A DNA stretch of 64,000 bases from Nemophila menziesii (Eukaryota > Streptophyta > Magnoliopsida > Boraginales > Hydrophyllaceae): contig JARWIR010000003.1 of NCBI GenBank assembly GCA_029959085.1, positions 33,309,505 to 33,373,504 of the forward strand, in the 5' to 3' direction. The position numbers and the translations under genes are program-made. Under the pieces are notes generated by a model. The model was not told where the DNA came from, did not search any database, and worked only from the letters and a program-made list of their open reading frames with translations. Positions 1-9,704 of the stretch are shown here, piece after piece. Within the stretch, counting starts at the first letter, position 1. Each line of letters starts with the position of its first letter.

Positions 1-216
1 ACCTGATTGAGAACGATAAGGTAACTTCCGCTATGATAGTTCAGGCAGATACGATGGAGAACAAGAGAAAATGGATTCTCGATACTAGAATATCCAGACA
101 GTCGTGGTCAAGAAGTTCGAGAAAGTGGTTGATGGAGAATGGGTTTGCAAGGGAAACTCAACCATTGTCATTATTCTTGTAAAAAGAACATGTACCTTTA
201 AACTTACTTTGGTAAT
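1..216 (+). pseudogene. Ty1-copia protease-region fragment
   Basis: Translation shows the copia protease context: a stretch reading KWILDT (bases about 75-105) where an intact element has WILDTGAS, followed in another frame by VVDGEWVCKGNS, typical of the sequence just after the protease active site. The catalytic glycine is changed (DTR) and a frameshift separates the two parts, so this is dead sequence. It enters from the window edge and stops where the LTR-like block begins. Family assignment rests on motif recognition only. Confidence 0.5.
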
Positions 217-406
217 TGTTAAAGTGTAGCAAAGCATCACCCTATTACCCGTAGGTTATTAGTACATGTTATTATCCATTAGGTAGTTTACTTTATTATC
301 TATTGTGTAATATCCCTTGTGTATTAGGGTGATATGTATTTCTCTATATATATGGAAGAATAGTGTCTTATGACACTAAGTACTTTATCCAATTTCAGCT
401 TCAACA
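217..406 (+). repeat. Copia LTR (190 bp)
   Basis: The block begins TGTTAAAGTG and ends TTCAACA immediately before the primer-binding site. It contains a TATATATA box near 350, as expected for the U3/R promoter of a small copia LTR. No partner LTR is in the window, so the start is inferred from the TG...CA ends. Confidence 0.5.
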
Positions 407-420
407 TGGTATCAAAGCTA
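407..420 (+). other. Primer-binding site (tRNA-iMet type)
   Basis: TGGTATCAAAGCTA matches the usual plant copia primer site TGGTATCAGAGC with one or two changes, and directly follows the LTR end. Confidence 0.5.
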
Positions 421-954
421 GGTTAATTTCCGTTTTTCTTTTTCTCATTAAAAAAAAAATACAGCACAGCATCTTCTTCGACGCTTCAGCACACTAGCAA
501 AATCCTAACCCTAGCCGCCCCACCACCCATCACCGCCACTAACCAAACCACGACACCCACATAGCTCCATTCGCCTGACCATGGCGACACCACAGACATC
601 TTCCATCAGTTCCGACGAAGCTGCGGCGGCGGTTTCTCAGTAAAAAAAACAGAAATAAAACTTAAAACGCCGATCTACGTCGAACTGCTGCCCGTAGCCG
701 CGCGTGAGTCACCCCACTAGCTTCGCCAGACAATTCCGAGCCGGACATGGAAGTCCCGTCGCCGTCAGCCGCGCGAGTGATTCACGCTCCACCAGCCGCC
801 GCCGCGCGTGGCCGCCACGCGCCACCCCTCGTCGGACAGTAGGTTTGGTTTTGTCTCCTCTTTTCGTTTTCTCTGTTTATTTCGTTTGATTCCGCTGTTT
901 TAGTGCCCGTTTGAATATAAATAGTGGTATAGTTATTGTGTATTTTGTGGTGTT

Positions 955-1248
955 ATGGAGGCCTTACAAGATAGTAGTTTTAAAGACCCTATATCTAGTG
1001 TATCTCGTTCTACTTTGTCGATTAGTAGTCCTACTTTTTCGGGTACCCCGGTTATTACCACGACTAAGCTTACTAGTAGTAATTATTATCGTTGTTCTTC
1101 TTTGGTTAGATTGTGGTTTCGTGGGCATGGTTTTATTCGTTATTTAACAGAAGATTGTCCTAGTAATGTTTCTGACGATGAAATTACACTTTGGAAAACT
1201 GTCGATTGTCAACTTGCTAGCTATTTGCTACAATCTATTAGCCCATAA
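955..1248 (+). pseudogene. Truncated copia gag
   Basis: The reading frame from ATG 955 encodes about 97 aa resembling the N-terminus of plant copia Gag: KLTSSNYYRC, then SLVRLWFRGHGFIRYL, then TLWKTVDCQLASYLLQSIS. The usual Trp after NYY-R is Cys. Translation stops at the break with flanking sequence, so the zinc knuckle and all of pol are missing. Confidence 0.55.
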
Positions 1249-1249
1249 C

Positions 1250-1993
1250 TAAACTAAAGACATAAATATAACGAGACATACATAATAATCAGAATGGATT
1301 TGGTGTTGAATTGTTGAAGATTAGTCGAAGACTAATCTTCTTCTCTTATGCTCCCTGCTCCCTGCGTTCCCTCTCTCTTAAAATATTGTTTCTAATGTTG
1401 TTTACAGATTTATGAGGCCAAATAAGCCTTATATAGAGGTATAAAATGGACTTCGCCCATATGTGCTTAAGTAAGTGATTAAAAAGGCCCAAATCCGTTT
1501 AAATTATTTCGCAACTGTACAACACAACTTCAATAAATGAGCAATAACTTTTGCATCGTAAGTCCAAACCCACTAATTCTAGTTCTCAAATTTAATGATT
1601 TGAAGGCCCACATTTTTTGTTTGAACCACTAAGTCTATATCTTCACTGATTGGGCTTGAAAATAAAAACAAGTGACGGCTTTACTCTTTCTCAAACTCCT
1701 CCACCTTTACCAAAGTGGTTTCTTTCGCTCTATCAACATTTTTTTATTGTTCTTGGACTTGAATCTTCACTTCTTATCTTCATCTTGATGTCTCCTAGCA
1801 TCCATATACCGAAGAACTTCACACTACACAAATAAATTAACGCATAAAATCTCTAAAAGTAACAATAAGTCTTAAACAAAGTAAGAAAGTGCATTATTAC
1901 AAAATATGGCTAGTAATCTATTAATTAAGTCCAGTTTGAACCTAAAATGATGTCTCATAAAAGGATTTTTCTATCACAAAACGGGAGACATCT
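1250..1993 (-). repeat. Gypsy LTR-like fragment, inverted
   Basis: The right end (AAAATGATGTCTCA... to GAGACATC near 1992) resembles the inverted start of the solo gypsy LTR that ends at 21916, and both carry a short run like CACTACACAAATA about 160-200 bases inside. The internal sequence is diverged and the other LTR end is not recognisable. It is probably an old LTR of the same broad family. Confidence 0.4.
1316..1340. other. Perfect 11-bp hairpin
   Basis: GAAGATTAGTC, a 3-base GAA loop, then GACTAATCTTC form a perfect inverted repeat. It lies inside the decayed LTR-like fragment; no function can be assigned. Confidence 0.5.
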
Positions 1994-3214
1994 GCTTTTC
2001 ATATGAACCTTGATGAAGACGAATGGTGAGCCATATTGTAAACCCAACTCTTTCAATTTAGATGTTATTTTTATACGATTATACTAACTCTTTTACCAAG
2101 TCTGTGTGAACAACTACGTGTAATTTTGAACCTTTTTGGTATGCATTATACACTACCTGTAGAAAGGTAAATATGCAGCCTAAATTCGATGGGCATAGTC
2201 ACCCCTTAAGCGTACCTCGTCACACTGATTGTATGTAATTACGTAATTATTGTGAGTATTTTATTCAGTTTTTTTTTTGTTGTGTAATAACTTAACTAGC
2301 TTGGTAGAAGTTGTAATAATTTCTCGATTGTTATAGTTCCACATTCTGGTTTTTAACTATTTCTAAAACTCGATCAACATAAAGTTATTGTGAAATTGTT
2401 AAAAACTTAAAAATAATCCAAGTAACAAGTCTCCAAAACAGACTCAAACCGGTCTCAAATCAGTCTTCAAACAATCCATAAACCAGTCTCCAAAAACTGA
2501 ACAGTTAACCATTAAGATTCTTTTAGGTTATAACCGGTAAAAGAACCGTTTCAGAACTGAACTAGACCCTTAAAACCCAGGTTTTCTTATAGGTTTTTTT
2601 ATATATATTGTCCCACATGACCGAACCGGGACCAGAACCAATAAATATTGAACTATTAGACCAGACCGGTCCACTAATGCCCCCAAACGCTAAAAACCAG
2701 GCCAAGCTGGTAGAGTCGTTTAACAGGCTGACAAATAAATAATCTAAGGGATTATTAGATATTGAGTGTCTAAGGATCGCACTGGGCTTTGTGTAAGGGG
2801 AAAAATTTCATGTAAAACGTATGTGTAAGAAACACTGTTAAAAACTTGAAGATCCATCCTCTATTTCACTGGCCAAGATGTCGAGGGGATAGTGGTTCCC
2901 TTGATGAAACCTTTTTCATTCATAACCAGGACTGTGTTGACTACCTGTGTGTTGGTAGATAGAGAATGTCTGTTCGAGCCAGTGTTGTTGGCCACGATAA
3001 AAATGATGCATGTAGTTAGAAAGTATACACGCAATAACAAAAATGGATATTCATCGACACAAGTTTCTTCTAGCGGGATACTTAGAGAGATGAAGAATTG
3101 CAACAATGGCTTAAAGACTAAGTTAGAGAGAAGGAAAAATATTCTATTTTAAAGGAAAAGTCGTGTCTAAAATCTAAACTCACTTAATTTTCAAATAGGG
3201 TCGTGGAAACTTCT
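1994..3214. other. Intergenic stretch without recognisable gene
   Basis: AT-rich, with no supported gene. Bases 2420-2720 are rich in AACCAGT/ACCGGT-type words similar in style to 58600-58860, probably an old dispersed repeat. An 86-codon open frame at 2892-3152 shows no recognisable motif and I do not call it a gene. Confidence 0.5.
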
Positions 3215-3248
3215 AGTGATCTATATAATATATAAAAGAAGAATCAAT

Positions 3249-3782
3249 TATGGTTGTAAACGAGTCGAGCCGAGCAAAATCTAGATGTAGAAGCTTGTTT
3301 GTTTGAATTCTCGAGCCGAGCCGAACTCAAATTTAAACGAGTCAAGCCCAGCTTTCAATGATCCAAATCAGAGATATTATAACTTGTTTGTTGAACTTAT
3401 GAAACAAACAATTTTTAAGTCAAGCTTGAATTGCTCACAAACAATTTGTTTTTTTATGGTTGAAACGAAATTTTCATGAATGATTGGTATTTGATGGAGT
3501 GTATGGTATAAAAATATGAAGCGTAATATTAATTCAAAAATAAAGTCTAAAGAAAATAAAAATATCCAAGTTGATATTAAAGGTTTAATAATATACTTTA
3601 TAAGTAGACAATATATTATTTAATAATTCATAAATATAAATGAGCCGTTAATGAACGAGTTCGAATAGGCTTGTTTACTTATCGAGTTTAAAATGGAGAT
3701 TGAGCTTGTTCATATTCGTGCCGATCTCGAACGAGATTTTTTCTAAGCCGAGCCCGAGCTGCTTGGTTCATTTACATCCCTA
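3249..3782. mobile_element. hAT-type non-autonomous element
   Basis: Left end TATGGTTGTAAA and right end TTTACATCCCTA are imperfect inverted repeats, followed inside by GAGTCGAGCCGAGC-like and AGCCGAGCCCGAGC-like runs. Flanking 8-mers GAATCAAT and AAGTCAAT match at 6 of 8 positions, as for an aged hAT target duplication. Removing the element restores GAATCAATAGTTGAC, which is exactly the neighbouring tandem-repeat unit. No transposase is present. Confidence 0.65.
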
Positions 3783-4162
3783 AAGTCAATAGTTGACTCT
3801 GTCATGTGTTATTTGACTTTTACCACGTGTTGTTTTACTTTTTCCATGTGTTATTTTACTTTTTTATATATCTTTTATTATTTTTCTCTTTTATTATTTA
3901 TTTCCTAAAAAATTTGTAATCTATATCATCGATATAATATATAAAAATAGAATCAATAGTTGACTACACCATGTGTTATTTAATTTTTGATACGTGCCAT
4001 TTTATGTTTCTATGTGTTATTTTACTTTATAATATATTTTAATTATTTTTCTTATTATATCCTATGTCTTTTGAAATTTCTTTCCTAAAAAATTTATCAA
4101 TATAATATATAAAAAGAAAATTAATAGTTGACTTTGTCAAATGTTATTTGACTTTTATTAAT

Positions 4163-4219
4163 AGTAATGATATTTGTCACCCTTTTTGTAACACTCTTTT
4201 ATCACCTCCTAGGTGTAGG
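4163..4219 (+). mobile_element. Truncated MULE MITE end
   Basis: AGTAATGATATTTGTCACCC followed by a TATCACCTCCTAGGTG-like run matches one end of the 191-bp MITE at 9514-9704. The opposite terminal repeat is absent, so this is a fragment inside the tandem array. Confidence 0.4.
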
Positions 4220-4330
4220 CCTATATATCTTTTTTTTCTTTTTTTATTATACTATGTGTCTTTTATTTTATTTCTCCTAAAAGAATTTGTAATCTTTATA
4301 ATCTATATAATATATATAAAAAAAATAGCC

Positions 4331-4787
4331 AGTTGGGATTGGCTTAATTGGCAAAGTCTTGGTTATCCATCTCTATCATTTGTTATTTGATTTTGTTATA
4401 TGTTATCTTTTTATGTGTTATTTCATTTTTATGTATTTTTTATTATTTTAAAAAAAATTGTGATATACTTCTTTCTTATTATTTTTATGTGTTATTTCAC
4501 ATTTGCTTTTGCATACAAATTAAGAAATGTCATTTATTATTCTTGTGATTACTAAAATATCTCTATAAAATGTTTTGATATCTTAAATATTTATTGGAAA
4601 TATATATTATAATATTTAATTAGAAGTAAAAAGTGGTATAAAAAAATATCTTGATTTTTATAATAATAATCTATTTTAGATAACTATTTTTAATATAAAT
4701 GACAATTTTTTAGAAACGGATAGAAACTGAGTTAGTAATATCTTTGAGATAAAACTTTCCATTAAGGTGACAATTTAATTTTTCTTT
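4331..4787. other. AT-rich intergenic stretch
   Basis: No gene. Bases about 4545-4730 resemble the interior of the Stowaway-like sequence at 17081-17290 (repeated TTTTGATATCTTAAATAT and a closing AAACGGATAGAAACTG-like run), so an old MITE may lie here, but both ends cannot be paired. Confidence 0.3.
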
Positions 4788-4968
4788 GAGTAATGCTAGA
4801 TATCACCTCAAATCGCATCACCTTTTCATCGCCTCTTATGTGGATCAATCATATAAGAGAGAGAAAATAATAAATCAGGAAAGAGAAATTATATGATTAG
4901 TCCATTTATAATCCACGTAGGAGGCGATAAAAGAATGATGCGATTTGAGGTGATATCTAGCATTACTC
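4788..4968. mobile_element. Short MULE MITE (181 bp)
   Basis: The ends GAGTAATGCTAGATATCACC and its reverse complement form a long, nearly perfect terminal inverted repeat. The 9 bases on each side (4779-4787 and 4969-4977) are identical, TTTTTCTTT. A 9-bp target duplication is the hallmark of the Mutator superfamily. It has no coding capacity. Confidence 0.85.
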
Positions 4969-5363
4969 TTTTTCTTTTTTAATTTGAATTGCCACGAGAT
5001 TGGAACCTAGTCGAGTATAAAACTTTTACCTATCAAAATTCAAAACATAGATTTGCGTCAAGCGGTCAACCAAAGCATTTTAATACGAAAGGACAAAGAC
5101 CCCATAAAGTATGATCATGTGTGCCTCATCTAAAACAACGGTATTGCTTTGAAATGTATAAATCCTTTTCGACCCTTGAGGCCACTCAATACCTACCATT
5201 TTTCCTTTATTCTCCACAAAAAATTATGAGACCCAAAAAAAGTCATGTGAACGACACCTCTCTCTCTTACAATCTAATCTCAGCCACCTCTTGATTCTGA
5301 GTCACCGGGGCCGGCGAGAAAATCACCAGGCGCCGGAACTCAAAAGCCCATATATATACAAAA
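4969..5363 (+). promoter_or_regulatory. Upstream region and leader of the patellin gene
   Basis: The only sequence between the MITE and the patellin start. It includes a CT-rich, leader-like stretch (about 5250-5300) and a short GC-rich run (GGGGCCGGCG near 5308). TATATATA at 5350-5358 is too close to the ATG to be the TATA box of a normal transcript. No specific factor site can be supported. Confidence 0.3.
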
Positions 5364-6294
5364 ATGCCTGAAGAAAAAGTATTCCAGTTGGTAGATTCTG
5401 AATGTGGTAGCAGCAGCGAATATGAACAAAACGAATCAGCCGATGAAGAATTCTTTGATCCATTGCCTCATGTAGAAGAGGAAAAAGAAGAAGTCAACGA
5501 TAAAGATGAAGATGAAAATGAAGAAGAAGAAGAAGAAGAAGAAACAGAAGAAGAAACAGAAGAAGAAGAAGAAGAAAAAGGATTAGAAATACATGAAGAT
5601 CAAAACCCTACTTCTGTTATCGAACTCACACATACAAAGAAAAAAGCCATGTTAGAATTACGCTGTCGGGTTGAAGATGCAATCCTCAGCAACAATCTGT
5701 TGGGGAAACACAAACGTATTAAGGCCGGAGATGAATCTAACATCAGTGTCTTTAAAGAAAATCTTAGGGATATTAAAATCTGGGGTATTCCTTTATTACC
5801 AAGCAAAGGTCATGAAGGCACAGATATTGTTCTAATGAAATTTTTAAGAGCTAAAGATTACAGGGTTTCTGAAGCATTTCACATGCTTCGCAAGACGATG
5901 AAATGGAGAAGAGAAAACAAAATTGATGAAATTCTTAAAGAAGAATTTAGCCCTGAGCATGAAAACATGTGGAGCGTGCATGGTAAGGATAAAGAAGGTC
6001 GTCCAATATGTTATTACATGCTTGATGCCTTGAAGGACAGGGGATTACGTCATAAAATTTTGGGTTCCGAGGTGAAATTTCAAGAGTTTATGAGATGGAG
6101 AATTCAATGTATTGAGAGAGGGATTAGGAATATTTTGTTTAAAGAAGGTGACATTAACTCTATGATTCAGATTATAGATTTAAAGAATTCACCTTCTCTT
6201 TCCATGAGGGAGTTTGAATTTATTAATAAGAAGATCTTGCCAATTCTTCAAGAATATTATCCAGGCATCATCTATAAAAATGTAAGTAATTTAA

Positions 6295-6358
<64 letters not shown>

Positions 6359-7306
6359 AAGATGGTTTATTTATCTATTTATGCATACTCAAACATATAT
6401 ATATTTTTGCATTACAGTTAATCATAAACATTCCCATTTGGTTTATGGCGTTCAATGCTTTAAATTTGCGTGTTCTTACACAAAGAAGCAGAAACAAAGT
6501 TCTTTTTGTGCGGTCAGCAAAAGTTATTGATACTCTCCTCAAGTACGAATTACTCTCCCTCTCATCTTTAATCAATTTGCATTTAGTCTCTTACTTAGTT
6601 TTGCAGTTTTTTTCTCTTATCTTCACTCATGTTATTATATTATTAGATAGTTGTTTATATGCCAATTATGTTATTAACGTGATAATATGAATAAAGACAA
6701 GAATTAAAAAAGTTACAAAATAAAGAGTGATAGTTAACTTAATTGAAAATGAATTTTGCAAATATATTTTAATAATGAAAATTCCTCAACACGTAGGTTT
6801 ATCACTCCAGAAAACATACTAGTGCAATATGGTGGCCTCAGAAGAGAGAAAGATACTGATTTTACTGGCTCTGAAAAAGTTCTTGAAGTAAGAGTCAAAG
6901 CAAATTCAACATCAGTCATAACAATTCCTGTCTATGAGGTAAATTATTGATAAACATATTGTTCTAATTTCTGTAATTAGTTACTTATTAATTTGATACG
7001 AAATTGTTAAGATTATTTTGATGGATATGTTGGTTGGATTAGGCTGATGTTACTGTAACATGGGGTTTGACCGTGATTGGATATGAAGTGACATACAAGG
7101 AGGAATTTATTCCAACTGATGATTGTTCATACAAGGTTTTGCTTACAAAGGAAAAGAAAATGGGAGGATCAATTTATAATCTGTTTCATATTAGAGAACC
7201 CGGCAAAATTGTTATAACCATTGAGAATGCTACCTACAAGAAGAAAAAAGGTTATTATAGATATAAAACAAAACCAAGTGTACCATTGTATATGTTAACT
7301 GAGTGA
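5364..7306 (+). CDS. PATL: Patellin-like SEC14/GOLD phosphoinositide-binding protein
   Basis: Four exons join in frame: 5364-6281, 6418-6542, 6797-6938 and 7043-7306, giving 482 aa with GT-AG introns throughout. Residues about 10-75 are strongly acidic with long Glu runs. A CRAL-TRIO N-terminal segment (DIVLMKFLRAKDYRVSEAF) lies near 153-171. The CRAL-TRIO lipid-binding domain runs from about 200 (KDKEGRPICYYML) to 345, and the GOLD domain from about 350 (ENILVQYGGL) to the end (TWGLTVIGYEVTYKEEF). This order defines plant patellins, which bind phosphoinositides and act in membrane traffic and cell-plate formation. Length fits the family (roughly 400-670 aa). The start is the first ATG of the open frame, followed by the expected acidic tail. 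No damaging change is seen. It is the only patellin gene in the window and is not tied functionally to its neighbours. Confidence 0.9.
6299..6355. repeat. (TA)n microsatellite in patellin intron 1
   Basis: About 57 bases of uninterrupted AT/TA dinucleotides starting 17 bases after the donor site. It does not affect the reading frame; length is probably variable between individuals. Confidence 0.9.
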
Positions 7307-7825
7307 TTCATCTTCAATTACATATGACTATTTTTGTTTCATTTAGTTTGATTCAATCAATGTTTTTTTGTAAAGAAACTATTAAACTAGCTTAGCTCGT
7401 GTGAGATATTACTAAGTTATTGTTTGACAATATACATTGTCTCATACTTTATATATAAAATGGGGATATTTCAGCACTTTTATGTGCAATTGTTCATAAT
7501 CTGTTAACCTAATTTTGTAAGAATATTTGAGTTCAAATCTGATAGATCATATTACATCCTCTAGCACATCGGACAGGTGACATCGAACACCACTTAAAGC
7601 ATTACAGAATGGGCTGACCGTTGACACTAAAGACTATATATATAGGCCAAAATTGTCCCTCAGCCATCCTCGAATAATCGAGCCACCATTTGTTTCACGG
7701 GCAGATTACGTCGAACTAAAGCAGTCCTCAGCCTATAATAAGAGAAATACAGAACATTTGGTAGTGGAAGCTCATGAATTCTCATGCAAGAGTATCTTTT
7801 GAGGATAAACCCACCTATTGAGAAT
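7307..7825. other. Patellin 3' flank, no further gene
   Basis: AT-rich sequence after the stop codon, then moderately complex sequence up to the copia insertion site. No gene, RNA or repeat is supported. Confidence 0.5.
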
Positions 7826-7830
7826 GTAAT

Positions 7831-8036
7831 TGATAAGCATAAGATGTCATACGTGTAATACAAGAGAATAATATCAAATGAATTAGTTACATATAGGACA
7901 AACTTGTATAACAAACTGATAAGATAGAATATGATGTGAGGCTAATATCTTATCTATATAAACACTATCTGTAATACATTCTATAATACAAGAAATACAA
8001 TATATCTTTTTATATTTTCTCTTCTCACATTCAATA
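7831..8036 (+). repeat. 5' LTR of copia element
   Basis: Begins TGATAAGCATAAG and ends CATTCAATA next to the primer site. A TCTATATAAACA box near 7953-7964 is the likely TATA of the element promoter. The end fixed by the target duplication is TA rather than the usual CA. Confidence 0.93.
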
Positions 8037-8050
8037 TGGTATCAAGAGCC
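8037..8050 (+). other. Primer-binding site (tRNA-iMet type)
   Basis: TGGTATCAAGAGCC directly follows the LTR and resembles the standard copia initiator-Met primer site, with one inserted base. Confidence 0.8.
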
Positions 8051-9513
8051 AAAAGAGGATACACATCTCCCTCATTCTTTTTCCGCCATTAATGGCGTTT
8101 TTGAGCTGTGTTGCTTTACCTTTGCTCTAATCAGTCCTTTTGCCTTCATTTATGGCTTCGTCTTCCGCTCATTCACCTCATATTACTTCCAGTGCATCCC
8201 TTCCAGCTGGCCTTCTTCTTTTACGTCAAAATTGGGCATCGTTGGTTCAAATTAAACTTGATGCTTCTAACTATGTAATTTGGCGTGCTCAGCTTGAAGC
8301 TATCTTAGGTTCTCATGGTTATTTACACCATGTTACAGGTTCTCGTCCCTCTCCTTAATCTACCGATTCAACATTTACCACATGGTTGATTGAAGATCAG
8401 CAATTAAAGGTTTCATTAATTTCTTCTATGATTCCTTCAATTTTGTCACAAGTTGTTCGTTTAAAAACTTCAGCTGAGGTATGGAGTAAATTAGAAGAAA
8501 TTTTTATTAGTCAATGTCGTACACATGTTCATCAAGTAAAGATGAGGCTGTGTAACATTACTAAAGGAGATCGCAACATGACTGAGTATTTATCTGAGAT
8601 CCAAGATATTTGTGATGGATTAACTACAGCTACTTATGCTCTTCCTCTTAAGGATATCATTATGTACACCCTCAAGGGCCTTCCTATGGAGTATAATCAG
8701 TTTAAGTCTAGTATTCGCATCACGAATGCTCAGACATCCACTCTTACGTTTCATTCTTTGGGTAGCCTTCTCGATTCTGAAGAACTGCATATGAAGATGA
8801 GTGATGTTAGTGAAAATTCATCTTCTGTTCATACTGCGTTATTTACCTCCTCTGTTCCGAATGTGAGTTCTAACTCATCCTCAACCTCGGTTCCTAACTC
8901 TAATTCGAATTTCAATTCAAATCCAAATCGAGGTCGTGGTTATAATCATCGAGGAAGAGGTCGTGGTCGCAATAATTTTCGTGGTAATTTTTCAAATAAC
9001 TCTGGTTTTGGTGCTACTCAAAATTCTCAAGGTATGAACAATAATTTCTCCTCGTTTACTTGTCAAATTTGTTTGAAGTTTGGTCATCTTTCTATTGATT
9101 GCTGGTCTAGGATGGATTTTGTAACTTTTCCGTCTCCTAAAGCTCAAAATGGAACAGCCTTAGCTGCTAATGTGTCTACTTCTGCACCTCCATTTCAGTC
9201 TAATACTACTTCATCTTCTAACTATAATTCTGAGATGTGGTATCTAGATTCAGGTGCAAATAGTCATGTTACTAATGATCTTCACCTTCTTCATCAATCT
9301 TCTCCTTACAATGGTACAAACACAGTTTCAGTTGGAAATGGACAAGCCTTGGATATCGCCAACATTGGTCATAGTAAGCTAACTTCTCCTCACTCCTCTT
9401 TGTTTTAAACTCTATTCTTCATGTACCTTCCATTTCATCCAATTTGCTTTCAATTTCAAAATTTACTGCAGATAATAACTGCACTATTTCTTTCTCTTCT
9501 TCATCTGTTTTTA

Positions 9514-9704
9514 GAGTAATGATATATGTCACCCCTTTTCATGTCACCATTTTATCACCCTTCTATATATGTGTTCTGATTTCCTTGAATAGAAGATAGA
9601 GAAAAATTAAATAGGATAGAGAAATCAATTCATTGGTACATGTAGGCATACACGTAGGAGGTGATAAAAGGGTGATACAAAAAGGGTGACAAATATCATT
9701 ACTC
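9514..9704. mobile_element. MULE MITE nested in copia pol (191 bp)
   Basis: Ends GAGTAATGATATATGTCACC and GGGTGACAAATATCATTACTC are inverted repeats. The identical 9-mer CTGTTTTTA flanks it (9505-9513, 9705-9713). It sits between the protease and integrase regions, so it inserted after the copia element. Confidence 0.88.

Larger units (their letters stand above)
217..1248 (+). mobile_element. 5' remnant of a Ty1-copia retrotransposon
   Basis: In order: an LTR-like block, an initiator-Met-type primer site, a leader with a GC-rich stretch (about 500-840), and the start of a gag gene that breaks off near 1248. No pol or 3' LTR follows, so the element is truncated and abuts a gypsy-LTR-like fragment. 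Bases 421-954 hold only leader sequence; I see no gene there. Confidence 0.55.
3215..4330. repeat. Degenerate tandem repeat, period about 170 bp
   Basis: Units share an ATAATATATAAAA run, then GAATCAATAGTTGAC, then ATGTGTTATTT and ACTTTT-rich sequence. Copies of the GTTGAC core start near 3792, 3958 and 4126, preceded by a half unit at 3215-3248 that an inserted element splits from its continuation. The last unit is interrupted by a MITE fragment and fades out near 4330. Confidence 0.6.

Noticed and set aside
6734..6919. Minus-strand frame opposite patellin exon 3
   Set aside because: It is the antisense shadow of a well-supported exon.
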